Assembly: GCA_910577185.1 (NCBI GenBank)
Contig: CAJTLR010000044.1
Location: 1 to 32,862 of the forward strand
DNA: 32,862 bases
Direction: 5' to 3'
DNA from: an uncultured Acetatifactor sp.
Lineage (GTDB): Bacteria; Bacillota; Clostridia; Lachnospirales; Lachnospiraceae
Part shown: positions 24,436 to 32,688 of the stretch, in pieces
Position numbering within the stretch: the stretch's first letter is position 1
How the letters are laid out: each line of letters starts with the position of its first letter
Notes under the pieces: generated by a model
What the model was told of the DNA's origin: nothing
The model's input: the letters and a program-made list of their open reading frames with translations, nothing else
The model's database searches: none
Program-made: the position numbers and the translations under genes

Positions 24436-26799
24436 CTACACTCTTTTCAATTTTGCAAATGATGCATACATTATTTTTTGTCCCGCCTTCTCAAACTCCA
24501 CCGTGACCTTATAATCCCTGGTTTCCCGGTCAATATGCAGCACCTTTCCCTCGCCGTACTTAATATGGGAAACCCGGTCCCCCACACCGTAGGTAAGCGC
24601 CGCCGGCGCCTGGTAGGGAGCCCCCTTGGAAATTCCCGTAAGCTGGTTCAGGCTGCCGATTCCTTTGGCGATAAAGGGTTTGTCGGCTTTGACGGTAGCT
24701 TTGGGCCGAACAATTGCCTTGGGCCGGTAATCTGTTTCGGCGTTCTTTTTCCCCTGGCCGAAACCCTCCCCGGACAGACCGGAAAAATTCCCTCCTTTTC
24801 CCGCGGACGGACGCATTTCCACGGAATCAGTATCCGAAGACCATGCTCCCATCTTGCGGTTCGGGGCAGTGCGGCCGCTGTCCAGCAGTTCCGGAGGAAT
24901 CTCACCTATAAAACGGCTCACGGGATTATACTGGGTCTCGCCCCGGATCATCCTGGTTCTCGCACAAGTCAGGGTCAGCCGGTTCATGGCCCTGGTGATT
25001 CCCACATAGGCCAGGCGCCTCTCCTCCTCCAGATCGGATATGTCATCGGACTGTACCGCCATATATCCCGGAAACAGTCCCTCTTCCAGCCCTGTCAGGT
25101 ATACATGGGAAAACTCCAGGCCCTTGGCGGAATGCAGGGTCATCAGAAGCACCCTGTCGTCATCCCCCGACACATTGTCGATATCTGCCACCAGTGCCAC
25201 CTCTTCCAGGAATTCCGTCAGATCAGGCTCCTCATGGGTCTGGGTATAATTGACAGCCTTGGTAATCAGTTCATCCACATTGGCAGCCCGGTCATCCCCT
25301 TCTTCCTCGTCGTATTCCCTGAGATAATCCTCATAGCCGGTCTGTCTGACCACTTCCTGAATCAGTTCCGCCACTGTCATCCGGGAACGCTTTTCTTTCA
25401 GTTCATGAATCAGGTTTACAAAGGAACGGATCCTGGCGGCAGCCCTGCCCAGGCCGCTGATCTCATCCGCCCTTTCAAAGGCTTCAAACAAGCCGATGCC
25501 GCAGAGTCCGGCAAATTCCTCCGCCTTATCCAGCGTGGCATTGCCGATCCCCCTCCGGGGCACATTGATCACGCGCCGCACTGCCACATCATCCCTGCCG
25601 CTGTCTATGGTTTTCAGATAAGCCAGTATATCCTTTATCTCCATTCGGGAATAAAAGTTTGTACCGCCTACCACATTATATGGCACGCCCTCCATAATCA
25701 TGCGTTCTTCCAGCAGACGCGCCTGGGCATTTGTCCGGAAAAGCACGGCAAAATCCTGGTATCGCAGGTCGGGCCCCGCCGCTTTCCTGGCAATATCCCC
25801 CGCCACAAATTCCGCTTCCTCATAAGCGCTGTCAAACTGTCTGAAACAGACTTTTTCGCCGCCGGTCCTGCCGGTCCACAGAGACTTTTCCATCCTGCCC
25901 GTATTATGGCGGATCACTGCATTTGCCACATCCAGAACCGGCCGGGTAGAGCGGTAATTCTGTTCCAGCCTGATAACCGCCGTCTCCGGAAAATATTTTT
26001 CAAAATCCAGAATATTCCTGATATTGGCTCCCCGGAACTTGTAGATGGACTGGTCGTCGTCTCCCACCACACAGATATTCCGGTACTTCTGCGCCAGCAG
26101 CCTCACCAGCTCAAACTGTGCCGTATTGGTGTCCTGATACTCGTCCACCATGATATATTGGAATCTCTCCTGATAGGAATCCAGAATCTCGGGACAGTTC
26201 CGGAACAATTCCACCGTCTTCATAATGATGTCATCAAAGTCAAGGGCATTGTTGGCACGCAGGGTTTCCTGATACTCCCTGTAAACCTTTGCCTGCACGG
26301 ATTTGCCGAAGTCGGCCGCCGCATCCCGCTCAAACGCCGGTACACCCACCAGTTCATCCTTGGCCGAGGAAATGACCCCCAGCAACGCCCGTTCCTTATA
26401 GACTTTGCTGTCCAGGTTGAGACGTTTTATCGCATTTTTCATGACGGTTTTTTGATCATCCGTGTCATAAATGGTAAAGGAACTGTCATAGCCGATCCGG
26501 TCGATATGGCGGCGCAAAATGCGCACACAGGCAGAGTGAAATGTGGACACCCAGACCTGGCCAGAACCGAATCCCACCAGCTTGTCCACCCTCTCACGCA
26601 TCTCTCCCGCCGCCTTATTGGTGAATGTGATTGCCAGAATATTCCAGGGCTTCACCCCTATTTCATCGATCAGGTATGCAATGCGGTGCGTGAGCACCCG
26701 GGTCTTGCCGCTGCCCGCTCCCGCCAGCAGCAGCAGGGGGCCTTCGGTCTGCCGCACTGCTTCTTTCTGTTCCTTATTTAAGGTATCATATATACTCAT
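24436..26799 (-). CDS. pcrA: ATP-dependent DNA helicase PcrA (UvrD/Rep superfamily 1A)
   Basis: 787 residues, near the usual PcrA length. Superfamily 1A motifs in order: LNKEQKEAV (Q motif), LAGAGSGKT (Walker A, near 26-33), AITFTNKAAGEM (Ia), MVDEYQDTN (II), VVGDDDQSIYKFRGA (III), LEQNYRSTRPVL (IV), LMTLHSAKGLEF (V) and AYVGITRAM (VI). The C-terminus is a Tudor-like domain that in PcrA contacts RNA polymerase (YGVGDRVSHIKYGEGKV to the end). It unwinds DNA 3-prime to 5-prime in repair, rolling-circle replication and removal of stalled complexes. The start ATG lies in a region with little Shine-Dalgarno character but is supported by the conserved MSIYDTLNKEQ opening. Confidence 0.95.
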   Translation of the reverse strand: MSIYDTLNKEQKEAVRQTEGPLLLLAGAGSGKTRVLTHRIAYLIDEIGVKPWNILAITFTNKAAGEMRERVDKLVGFGSGQVWVSTFHSACVRILRRHIDRIGYDSSFTIYDTDDQKTVMKNAIKRLNLDSKVYKERALLGVISSAKDELVGVPAFERDAAADFGKSVQAKVYREYQETLRANNALDFDDIIMKTVELFRNCPEILDSYQERFQYIMVDEYQDTNTAQFELVRLLAQKYRNICVVGDDDQSIYKFRGANIRNILDFEKYFPETAVIRLEQNYRSTRPVLDVANAVIRHNTGRMEKSLWTGRTGGEKVCFRQFDSAYEEAEFVAGDIARKAAGPDLRYQDFAVLFRTNAQARLLEERMIMEGVPYNVVGGTNFYSRMEIKDILAYLKTIDSGRDDVAVRRVINVPRRGIGNATLDKAEEFAGLCGIGLFEAFERADEISGLGRAAARIRSFVNLIHELKEKRSRMTVAELIQEVVRQTGYEDYLREYDEEEGDDRAANVDELITKAVNYTQTHEEPDLTEFLEEVALVADIDNVSGDDDRVLLMTLHSAKGLEFSHVYLTGLEEGLFPGYMAVQSDDISDLEEERRLAYVGITRAMNRLTLTCARTRMIRGETQYNPVSRFIGEIPPELLDSGRTAPNRKMGAWSSDTDSVEMRPSAGKGGNFSGLSGEGFGQGKKNAETDYRPKAIVRPKATVKADKPFIAKGIGSLNQLTGISKGAPYQAPAALTYGVGDRVSHIKYGEGKVLHIDRETRDYKVTVEFEKAGQKIMYASFAKLKRV

Positions 26800-26948
26800 G
26801 TAAGTCCTTCCCCCTCAAATTATGCCCATCTGCCTGCCGGCGGTTCTCCCTGTCTTCCGGCTTCCCGGTATTGCATGCTTCCGGCACAAAATACCCTCCC
26901 GTCAATGGGCTTTTCCATATCATAGGACGAACTTTCCTATGAGTTCTT

Positions 26949-28286
26949 TTACACCCTATCCCTGGCATCGAACACATCCCCACACTCGGGACAGAATTTG
27001 GGCGGATGCGCCGGGTCTTCCGGCTCCCAGCCGCATTTGTCACATTTGTAAAGCGGCGCGCCCTCCGGCTTTCTGGTGCCGCAGTTGGTACAGAATTTCC
27101 CCTGGTTCACCGATCCGCAGCTGCAGGTCCAGCCTGCACCCGAAGGCTTGGGACTGCCGCACTCCATACAGAATTTCCCCCTGTTATCCTTGCACCCGCA
27201 CTTGCAGGTCCAGCCCAGTACAGCCTGGCCGCCCTGAACGGTTCTGTTTGCGTTCTGGTTCCCGGTGGCCTGGTTCTGGGTCGTCCCCATGGAAAACAGG
27301 GCGCTTATGTCCATCCCGCCTGTCATCTTCGCCATATTCATCCCGGTAAATGCCATCATGGGACCGGTGGAAGTGTTGGAAGCGGCAGACTTCATGGCAT
27401 CTGCCTGGGCCTCCACCAAAGTTGCCGCCGCCATATTGGAGTTGCGCAGCGTGGCCCTGGTCTGCAGTTCGCTGATTTTTTTGGAAATCTCCTCTGGCAT
27501 GGAGGGTGGATTCATGGTCATGCTGACTACCACAATGCCCCTCAGCTTCTGCCACTTGCCGGAAAGTTCCTCATTCACCGCGTCTACCAGCTGTGTCACA
27601 TGGTACGGAATATCGGATACCCGCACACGCAGCCGGCTTATCTTGCCCAGCGCAGGCTGCATGGCAGTCATCAGTTCCGCCTTCATCTGGTTCAGAATTT
27701 CGCCCTTACCGTAACAGTCCGCCACATTCCCGCAGACATTCTGGTAAAAAAGCAGCGGGTCCGTAATACGGAAGGAATAGGATCCATTGCACCGGATGCT
27801 CACGTCCAGGTCAAGCCCGATATTGTCGTCTATGTACCGGAAGGGAATCGGCGTGGCCGTGCCGTACAGATTATTCATGATTTCCTTTGTATTGAAAAAA
27901 TAGACTCTCTGGTCCTTGCCCGCGCTCCCTCCAAAGGAAAACCGCTTGCCGATCATCTGAAAGGTATTTTTAATATTCTCTCCCAGGTCGCCGTAAAACA
28001 GGCTGGGTTCCGTGGAATTATCGTACACAAATTCCCCTGCCTCCGCGCAGAACTCCGCAATGCCGCCCTGCTCCACGATGATCATACACTGTCCCTCGTT
28101 GACAGCCACAATGGAGCCGTTGGAAATAATATTATCCGATCCTTTGTTGTTACGGCTGCTGCCTGCCCTTTTCCTTCCCCTGGCCACCAGAATGTCGTTT
28201 GTCAGGGTATCACAATAAAAATACTCCCGCCATTGGTCTGCCATCATGGAACCAATGGCATCTTTTGCCGCTTTTATTAATCCCAT
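26949..28286 (-). CDS. SPFH-domain protein with C-terminal zinc ribbons
   Basis: 445 residues from MGLIKAAKDAIGSMM, with GAGGAGG upstream; the longer in-frame ATG at 28337 lies in a hairpin and is unlikely. Residues about 35-300 form an SPFH/Band-7-like domain of the virion-core/YdjL type (SNGSIVAVNEGQCMIIVEQG, YFFNTKEIMNN, DLDVSIRCNGSYSFRITDPL). A Met/Gly-rich linker follows (TGMNMAKMTGGMDISALFSM), then three zinc-ribbon-like Cys clusters at the end (CKCGCKDNRGKFCMECG, CSCGSVNQGKFCTNCG, CDKCGWEPEDPAHPPKFCPECG). No membrane helix. Relatives are proposed to sense membrane or stress signals; the job here is unknown. The gene stands alone next to a divergent hairpin array. Confidence 0.82.
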   Translation of the reverse strand: MGLIKAAKDAIGSMMADQWREYFYCDTLTNDILVARGRKRAGSSRNNKGSDNIISNGSIVAVNEGQCMIIVEQGGIAEFCAEAGEFVYDNSTEPSLFYGDLGENIKNTFQMIGKRFSFGGSAGKDQRVYFFNTKEIMNNLYGTATPIPFRYIDDNIGLDLDVSIRCNGSYSFRITDPLLFYQNVCGNVADCYGKGEILNQMKAELMTAMQPALGKISRLRVRVSDIPYHVTQLVDAVNEELSGKWQKLRGIVVVSMTMNPPSMPEEISKKISELQTRATLRNSNMAAATLVEAQADAMKSAASNTSTGPMMAFTGMNMAKMTGGMDISALFSMGTTQNQATGNQNANRTVQGGQAVLGWTCKCGCKDNRGKFCMECGSPKPSGAGWTCSCGSVNQGKFCTNCGTRKPEGAPLYKCDKCGWEPEDPAHPPKFCPECGDVFDARDRV

Positions 28287-28320
28287 TTTAACCTCCTCTT
28301 CCTCTTCTGTTGCATATTTC

Positions 28321-28343
28321 CCATGATTCCAGACCAATCATGG
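28321..28343 (-). repeat. Hairpin in the leader of the SPFH gene
   Basis: Perfect 8-bp inverted repeat CCATGATT (28321-28328) and AATCATGG (28336-28343), about 35 bases before the SPFH start codon. A translational or regulatory hairpin is possible; the role is not shown. Confidence 0.5.
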
Positions 28344-28390
28344 TATCCATGGTCATTCGGCCTCTCCATGCCACAAATATGGACTTATAA

Positions 28391-28565
28391 TACCATAATT
28401 CTGTGCGCCCTGCGCATATGGAATCAATAGTTGACACAATGTCCTTCTGTGTCAACATGATACCATAATTCTGTCCGCGTCAGCGCACATGGAATCACAA
28501 GCCGAAACAATGTCTTTTTGTTTCGGTATGATGCCATATGCCGCAGAATCAGGTTTGTCTGATTC
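28391..28565. repeat. 70-bp hairpin repeat array, two and a half units
   Basis: Units begin TACCATAATTCTG at 28391 and 28461, with a degenerate third near 28532 (period 70-71). Each full unit has a CCAT/ATGG helix and a second hairpin: GTTGACACA/TGTGTCAAC (28430-28456) in unit 1 and CCGAAACA/TGTTTCGG (28502-28526) in unit 2. The loops are near-identical (ATGTCCTTC, ATGTCTTTT). Unit 3 ends in GAATCAG/CTGATTC (28546-28565). Together with bases 28566-28760, where I see nothing definite, it fills the 474-base divergent gap. Confidence 0.75.
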
Positions 28566-28760
28566 CCAGATCTTTGAACTTCTCATGTATCATGGTACTT
28601 CTTTTCATTCTATCAAATTTTTGCCGTTCCCTCAACTGCTTTTCCGAAATATTCTTTACAAACGGAAACTTTTCTACTAAACTATAAAAGAATGAGTATC
28701 CTCCGCAGACAGGGAACACAGGAAGGATACGAATATAATAGTAAAGGAATGATTTTTAAT

Positions 28761-29246
28761 ATGGGTAAAAAAGCCACAAAAGCCGCTGACAACATCTATT
28801 ATCAGGCACGTTCCGATGCCGCGGAACATAATCCCGACTTTTCCAGCCGTGAAAAGGCTGCTGAAATCATAGGTATTGACCGCACCCGGCTGGCACGTAT
28901 TGAACTGGACACCATCGCACCGTATCCGGAAGAAGTCAGGGCCATGGCCATGGCCTACAATATGCCGGAACTGTGCAACACATACTGCGCAAGGGAATGT
29001 CCCATAGGCAAAACTTCCGTCAGGGAAGTTTCCATTGACGATTTTGACAGACTGGCCCTGAAAGTACTCGGATCCTTAAAAGACATCGACTCCCTGCGAG
29101 CCTCCCTGATTGCCATCTCGGAAGACGGCATCATCGCAGAAAATGAACGTCCTGCTTTTCAGAAAATACTGGATTCCCTGGAAAAAATCAGCACCAACGC
29201 AAAAGCCCTGCAGCTCTGGGCCATCAAGAATATTCGGATGAAATAA
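28761..29246 (+). CDS. XRE-like helix-turn-helix regulator with a three-cysteine motif
   Basis: 161 residues from MGKKATKAADNIYYQARSDA. In-frame ATGs at 28749 and 28692 exist but have poor ribosome sites (AAAGGA lies 12 bases before my start). Residues about 29-66 look like a Cro/XRE HTH (SREKAAEIIGIDRTRLARIEL). After it comes CNTYCARECPIG (Cys72, Cys76, Cys80), an unusual cluster that could bind metal. The C-terminal half is helical (DFDRLALKVLGSLKDIDSLRASLI) and may dimerise. It is the only convincing plus-strand gene here. Similar proteins are frequent near mobile elements in gut clostridia, which fits the element edge 400 bases downstream (inference). Target unknown. Confidence 0.75.
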   Translation: MGKKATKAADNIYYQARSDAAEHNPDFSSREKAAEIIGIDRTRLARIELDTIAPYPEEVRAMAMAYNMPELCNTYCARECPIGKTSVREVSIDDFDRLALKVLGSLKDIDSLRASLIAISEDGIIAENERPAFQKILDSLEKISTNAKALQLWAIKNIRMK

Positions 29247-29263
29247 TATTTCCCGGGGTGCTC

Positions 29264-29516
29264 GTTGCCTTGGCAACAACTTTCCATATGCGCCCCTGCG
29301 CAATCAAGCAGGGGAACGCCCTTCTCCCCTACCCGCCGCGGGTCCCGTGCACCGCTTCAGCGGCATAATTCCAGGTGCGAGGAGTCGCACTTTGTGCACG
29401 GGGCTGCGCAATCGAGTAGGGAAACTCTCTTCTCCTCTACTCGCCGCGCGGCCCATACGCCGCTTTCGCGGCATAATTCCAGATGCGAGGAGTCGCACCT
29501 TTGTACGGGCCTGTGC
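29264..29516 (-). repeat. Structured dispersed repeat, array B (two units)
   Basis: Fills most of the 373-base gap between the HTH gene and the recombinase fusion. On the minus strand the first unit has the three-way junction GGCCCGTAC/GTATGGGCC (29450-29458 with 29503-29511), inner hairpins at 29459-29472 and 29482-29499, and CGAGTAG/CTACTCG (29413-29443). The second has CCCGTGCAC/GTGCACGGG (29344-29352 with 29394-29402), inner hairpins near 29352-29364 and 29375-29390, a G-U rich hairpin (29306-29334) and GTTGCC/GGCAAC (29264-29277). It matches array A at 8320-8526 in order and loops. Confidence 0.85.
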
Positions 29517-29524
29517 ATAGAAAT

Positions 29525-29550
29525 CGGGCAGGGAGAATTTTCCCTGCCCG
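29525..29550. terminator. Hairpin after the recombinase/SBP fusion gene
   Basis: Perfect 10-bp stem CGGGCAGGGA (29525-29534) with TCCCTGCCCG (29541-29550), 70 bases past the fusion stop. On the minus strand it is followed by ATTTCTAT, a weak T-run. It abuts the structured repeat exactly as the terminator at 8527-8571 does. Confidence 0.5.
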
Positions 29551-29619
29551 TATATGGGGCTGCCTGCGTATCGGGCTGCACGCATGTGGGGCTACACGGA
29601 TGCCTATACTTCCTGCGCT

Positions 29620-30200
29620 TTATTTGGCAGCATTTTCGGCAAATTCCCTGGTTACCAGTTCCGAGTAAGCCACTCTTTTCTCCAGCACCCCCGAATCCTC
29701 CAGAATATTCTGCAGCAGGGTAAATGCGTCTTCCTCAAAAATCAGATTATCCTTCCAGGTATCCTGCACGTAATACCGTTCCACAATAGTCGTCAGGGTA
29801 TCCATATCCGTCTCCGGGAATTGCGGTGCAATCGCTTTCGCAATCTCCTCCGGCGTGTGATTCTTTACATAATCCATCCCCTTCTGCAGGGCATCCGTAA
29901 ATGCCTGCACAGTGTCCTTGTTCTTTTCCAGATAACTTTTCTTTGCAGAAAAAGAAGTGTATGGCACATAACCGGAATCTTCTCCCAGGGATGCCACCAC
30001 ATAGCCTTCCCCTTTCTGCTCCAGGGATGTGGCATGGGGTTCAAATTCTACCGTAAAATCACCCTGCCCCCCGGAAAATGCCGCTGCCGTGGAACCAAAG
30101 TCGATGCTCTGGTCTATATTCACATCCGTGGCAGGATCCATGCCGTTCTTCGCCAGAATGTATTCAAACACCATCTCAGGCATACCGCCAGTCTGCCCTA
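29620..30200 (-). pseudogene. Disrupted NMT1/SsuA-type ABC transporter substrate-binding protein, 3-prime part
   Basis: About 195 residues with no start or signal peptide of their own, starting within the glycine-rich GGMPEM motif that lies mid-protein in the family. The 5-prime part, with its lipoprotein signal, should lie at the other end of the integrated element. Intact relatives bind aromatic, sulphonate or thiamine-precursor-like ligands; which one is unknown. Transport by this system is presumably lost while the element is integrated. Confidence 0.75.
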
Positions 30201-32058
30201 GCATGATGAACATTTTTTCCACACTCGTCAATTTCTCTCTGGAAGCCACGATTCTGTATGGATAATGGTAGATTCCTGTCTTTTCCACCAGCCCCAGGTC
30301 AAGCAAATGCTCCATGTAGGTGGTAAACTTCTTCTTGTGCATAGGATAACCCATATCTTTCAGGCCTTCTGCCAGGAATTTCACAGATGTAAAACCTGTC
30401 TCGTCCTTTTTCAGAAGCCGGATTGCCTCTATCATCATGGTGAGCTTCAGATTCTCCTTGTCGGCTTTGAAATCGTAGGCCGCCAGATTGCCGAGACCGT
30501 GTTTCAAATAGATGTCAACATTTCCGTCTTTATCTACAATGATTTTTTCAACGAGAACCTCAATGTCCGTCCGGGTCAGACTTTTTTGCTCCACCACTTC
30601 ATTTAAAATATCCAGTGCGGTTTGCAAATTAGGTTTGATTGCTGCAGTGGGGATATGAGGCTCCTTCGTCAAATTTTGCAGCGTTTTTTCAATGGCAGAA
30701 ATACGTTCCATTTTTTCGGTCTGTAAAGAAGCATATGTTTCATTGATAATTTCCGCCATCCCCGGATTTGTCGTGAGTTCCTTTACCTTTTGGGTAATCA
30801 GCGTTTTCAGCTCTTTCTTAATTTTTTCCAGCTCGCTTTCCAGCCTCTGCTGGCTGTCGTCTGCGGAGTAAGTAGGAGCCTTTAAATTTGACAGGTCGAA
30901 ATTCTGTATGATGTCTGCCAGAGAGTCACGGCAAAGGGTCAAATATTTAACCAAAGCATCCGTCAGGGTTTCTTCTGTCACCAGATGGGCATATTCACAA
31001 AACTGCTTTCCCTTTTTGTTGTAGGTGCCGCACAGATAATATTTTCCACGGTTCGGGCGGTTGATTGCAGTCAGCTTCATGCCGCAGTCCTTACAGTACA
31101 GACACCCGGAAAAGAGGTTGATGTGTTTCCTCTGGCCCCGGTACTGGCTGTGATGGCGGCTGTCCTTCACCTCAAAGAGCAGCTTCATGGTATCGTCATC
31201 AAATATTTTCGGGTGGTGGTCCGGGAAAACATATTGCTGATCTCTGGAAATCTTTTTGTCTTTTCCGTTGATGGTCATTCTCTCTCTTTTGTGGGTTCGG
31301 AGTACGCCGTTATGATAATCATTAAAGAGAGTATCTTTCACCATACCGTAACTCCACATATAGGCAACTTCCCGGTGATAAGGCAGCCCCAAAGCCTGGA
31401 AGCGCTCCTTTTGCAGCATGGTAGGCGTAGGGACGCCCCGGTCTGAAAGGATTTCCGCAATCTTTCGTATGCCGTTTCCTTCCAGATAAAGGTCTTTTTC
31501 AAGGTTCAGGATGGCGGCGGCTTCTTCATCAATTAAAACCATCTGCTTGTTCAGTGGGTGCCTTGTGTAACCGAATGGGGGAGCGCATTTTAAGGTGCCG
31601 TTTTCCTGCTCCATTTTCTTGATTCGTTTTACCTTTCGGCTTGTGTTCTTTACATGGCGTTCATTATCCCATGTTTTGATTCCTATAATATCATCATCAG
31701 AGTAGAGCGAATCATAATTGTCATCAATCAAAATCACACGCTTTCCCTGTTCTTCCATTTCTTCGAGAAAAAGCAGTACCTTCGCATTGTGCCGTCCGAT
31801 TCGAGAAAGGTCTTTCGCCACGATTACATCTATGGAGCCGAGATTGGCCATCATGTTCTGAAACTGGGGACGGTTGAAGGAATAACCGGAAATGCCGTCG
31901 TCCTCGTAGATATGGCGTACAATCATATTGTTTTCTTCTGCGTATTTCTGGATAATCAGTTTCTGGTTTTCGATAGAGGAATAATTTCTCTTATTATCGT
32001 CTCTGGAGAGGCGCACATAACCGTCTATCATTGTGGGAGTATGGATTGCTGTCATCAT
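29620..32058 (-). CDS. Large serine recombinase fused in frame to the C-terminal part of a substrate-binding protein
   Basis: 812 residues. Residues 1 to about 615 are a large serine recombinase of the TnpX/TndX kind. There is a catalytic domain with Ser18 (YVRLSRDD), YEDDGISGYSFNRPQFQNMM and IVAKDLSRIGR; a recombinase domain (CAPPFGYTRHPLN, GIRKIAEILSDRGVPTPT); a zinc ribbon (Cys319, Cys322, Cys325, Cys343, Cys354); and a coiled coil near 400-465. From about residue 618 the sequence becomes the C-terminal third of an NMT1/SsuA-type ABC binding protein (GGMPEMVFEYILAKNGMDP, SIDFGSTAAAFSGGQGDFTVEFEP, FPETDMDTLTTIVERYYVQDTW). The recombinase moves an integrative element; the fused tail is best explained by insertion into a host binding-protein gene. 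The start has AAGGAGG. The rest of the element lies to the right, outside the window. Confidence 0.88.
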   Translation of the reverse strand: MMTAIHTPTMIDGYVRLSRDDNKRNYSSIENQKLIIQKYAEENNMIVRHIYEDDGISGYSFNRPQFQNMMANLGSIDVIVAKDLSRIGRHNAKVLLFLEEMEEQGKRVILIDDNYDSLYSDDDIIGIKTWDNERHVKNTSRKVKRIKKMEQENGTLKCAPPFGYTRHPLNKQMVLIDEEAAAILNLEKDLYLEGNGIRKIAEILSDRGVPTPTMLQKERFQALGLPYHREVAYMWSYGMVKDTLFNDYHNGVLRTHKRERMTINGKDKKISRDQQYVFPDHHPKIFDDDTMKLLFEVKDSRHHSQYRGQRKHINLFSGCLYCKDCGMKLTAINRPNRGKYYLCGTYNKKGKQFCEYAHLVTEETLTDALVKYLTLCRDSLADIIQNFDLSNLKAPTYSADDSQQRLESELEKIKKELKTLITQKVKELTTNPGMAEIINETYASLQTEKMERISAIEKTLQNLTKEPHIPTAAIKPNLQTALDILNEVVEQKSLTRTDIEVLVEKIIVDKDGNVDIYLKHGLGNLAAYDFKADKENLKLTMMIEAIRLLKKDETGFTSVKFLAEGLKDMGYPMHKKKFTTYMEHLLDLGLVEKTGIYHYPYRIVASREKLTSVEKMFIMLGQTGGMPEMVFEYILAKNGMDPATDVNIDQSIDFGSTAAAFSGGQGDFTVEFEPHATSLEQKGEGYVVASLGEDSGYVPYTSFSAKKSYLEKNKDTVQAFTDALQKGMDYVKNHTPEEIAKAIAPQFPETDMDTLTTIVERYYVQDTWKDNLIFEEDAFTLLQNILEDSGVLEKRVAYSELVTREFAENAAK
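30180..30215. other. Probable integration junction (attachment site) of the serine-recombinase element
   Basis: Here the reading frame changes from recombinase (ending near REKLTSVEK) to binding protein (GGMPEMVFEY) without a stop. Large serine recombinases recombine at short core sites next to their own gene, so the left attachment site should be within these bases. The exact 2-3 base core cannot be fixed from one end. Confidence 0.5.
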
Positions 32059-32090
32059 AAAAATCGTCCTCCTTATCTTGCTTTCTCCCT

Positions 32091-32237
32091 ATATTTTACC
32101 ATGTCAGCAGGAAATCAAGCGCGAATGGAATGAGCATTTGATTTCACCTGACATGGTAACGAAAGAATCTTTTAGCGCGTAGCGCGGCAGACGCGCAGCG
32201 GCTGGATTCTTGAGTATATTTTACCATATAGGCAGGA
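32091..32237. repeat. Direct and inverted repeats upstream of the recombinase gene
   Basis: Direct repeats beginning ATATTTTACCAT at 32091-32112 and 32216-32237 agree at 19 of 22 bases. Between and over them lie a long inverted repeat (TTACCATGTCAG 32096-32107 with CTGACATGGTAA 32148-32159, plus GAAATCAA 32111-32118 with TTGATTTC 32138-32145) and a second hairpin (AAGAATC/GATTCTT at 32163-32211 enclosing GCGCGT/ACGCGC). This may be a regulatory, recombinase-binding or transfer-origin region. Confidence 0.65.
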
Positions 32238-32257
32238 TAACACAATGTTGTCGCCGG

Positions 32258-32461
32258 TCAGTGAAAATGGTTGCGAACCACATCCCGCAATCCATTTTCC
32301 ATTGCCTGATTGCCCTCGATAATGGTAACGACCAGATACCCCCGTCTGCTAAGAGCTTCCTTTTTCCTTGCGATTTCATAACTATCAGAATCCTTTTTTT
32401 GAAGTAAGTAGCAAACCTCCTTTTGCTTTCCTATGACAATCACCTCAAATTCTTGCTTCAT
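32258..32461 (-). CDS. Small hypothetical protein of the mobile element
   Basis: 67 residues, MKQEFEVIVIGKQKEVCYLL, then KKDSDSYEIARKKEALSRRG and YLVVTIIEGNQAMENGLRDV. It has a mixed alpha/beta look with no membrane helix. No clear ribosome site is visible before the ATG, which weakens the call, but residue use is protein-like and the frame is clean. It lies upstream of, and on the same strand as, the recombinase, so it is likely part of the integrated element. I do not recognise a function. Confidence 0.5.
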   Translation of the reverse strand: MKQEFEVIVIGKQKEVCYLLQKKDSDSYEIARKKEALSRRGYLVVTIIEGNQAMENGLRDVVRNHFH

Positions 32462-32657
32462 ATTATTGTATGAAAAGTCAGGCTTATCCTATCAATCAAA
32501 AATTCCGCTGCAAGCAGCAGGGTTTTTGATCCTCGCGGCATTCACCAAATATGCGTGCAGGCACGCCTACTTGGCTCATTGCTCGCGGGAATAAAACAGC
32601 TTTCTTCATACAAAATGACATGGTGGCCCGTTTCCTTTTTGTCCTATGGGGAAACAC

Positions 32658-32688
32658 AAAAAGGCAGCGCCCGGTAAAGAGCGCTGCC
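32658..32688 (-). terminator. Intrinsic terminator on the element side
   Basis: 8-bp stem GGCAGCGC (32663-32670) with GCGCTGCC (32681-32688), followed on the minus strand by five T. It should end a minus-strand gene that begins beyond the window. No supported gene is seen between 32462 and 32862 (401 bases). A second imperfect hairpin near 32810-32834 (GGTCATGG/CCATGGCC) could be another terminator. Confidence 0.65.

Noticed and set aside
24478..26781. 767-codon plus-strand open frame opposite pcrA
   Set aside because: Shadow of pcrA caused by codon bias on the minus strand; no recognisable motif, while pcrA shows all helicase motifs.
28391..28565. Possible CRISPR array
   Set aside because: Only two and a half units, with long units that vary inside hairpin stems; no short constant repeat with unique spacers and no cas genes.
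29264..29516. tRNA-like or known riboswitch fold
   Set aside because: No CCA-type acceptor, T-loop or anticodon pattern, and no riboswitch core that I recognise; the two-unit repeat structure argues for a repeat family.
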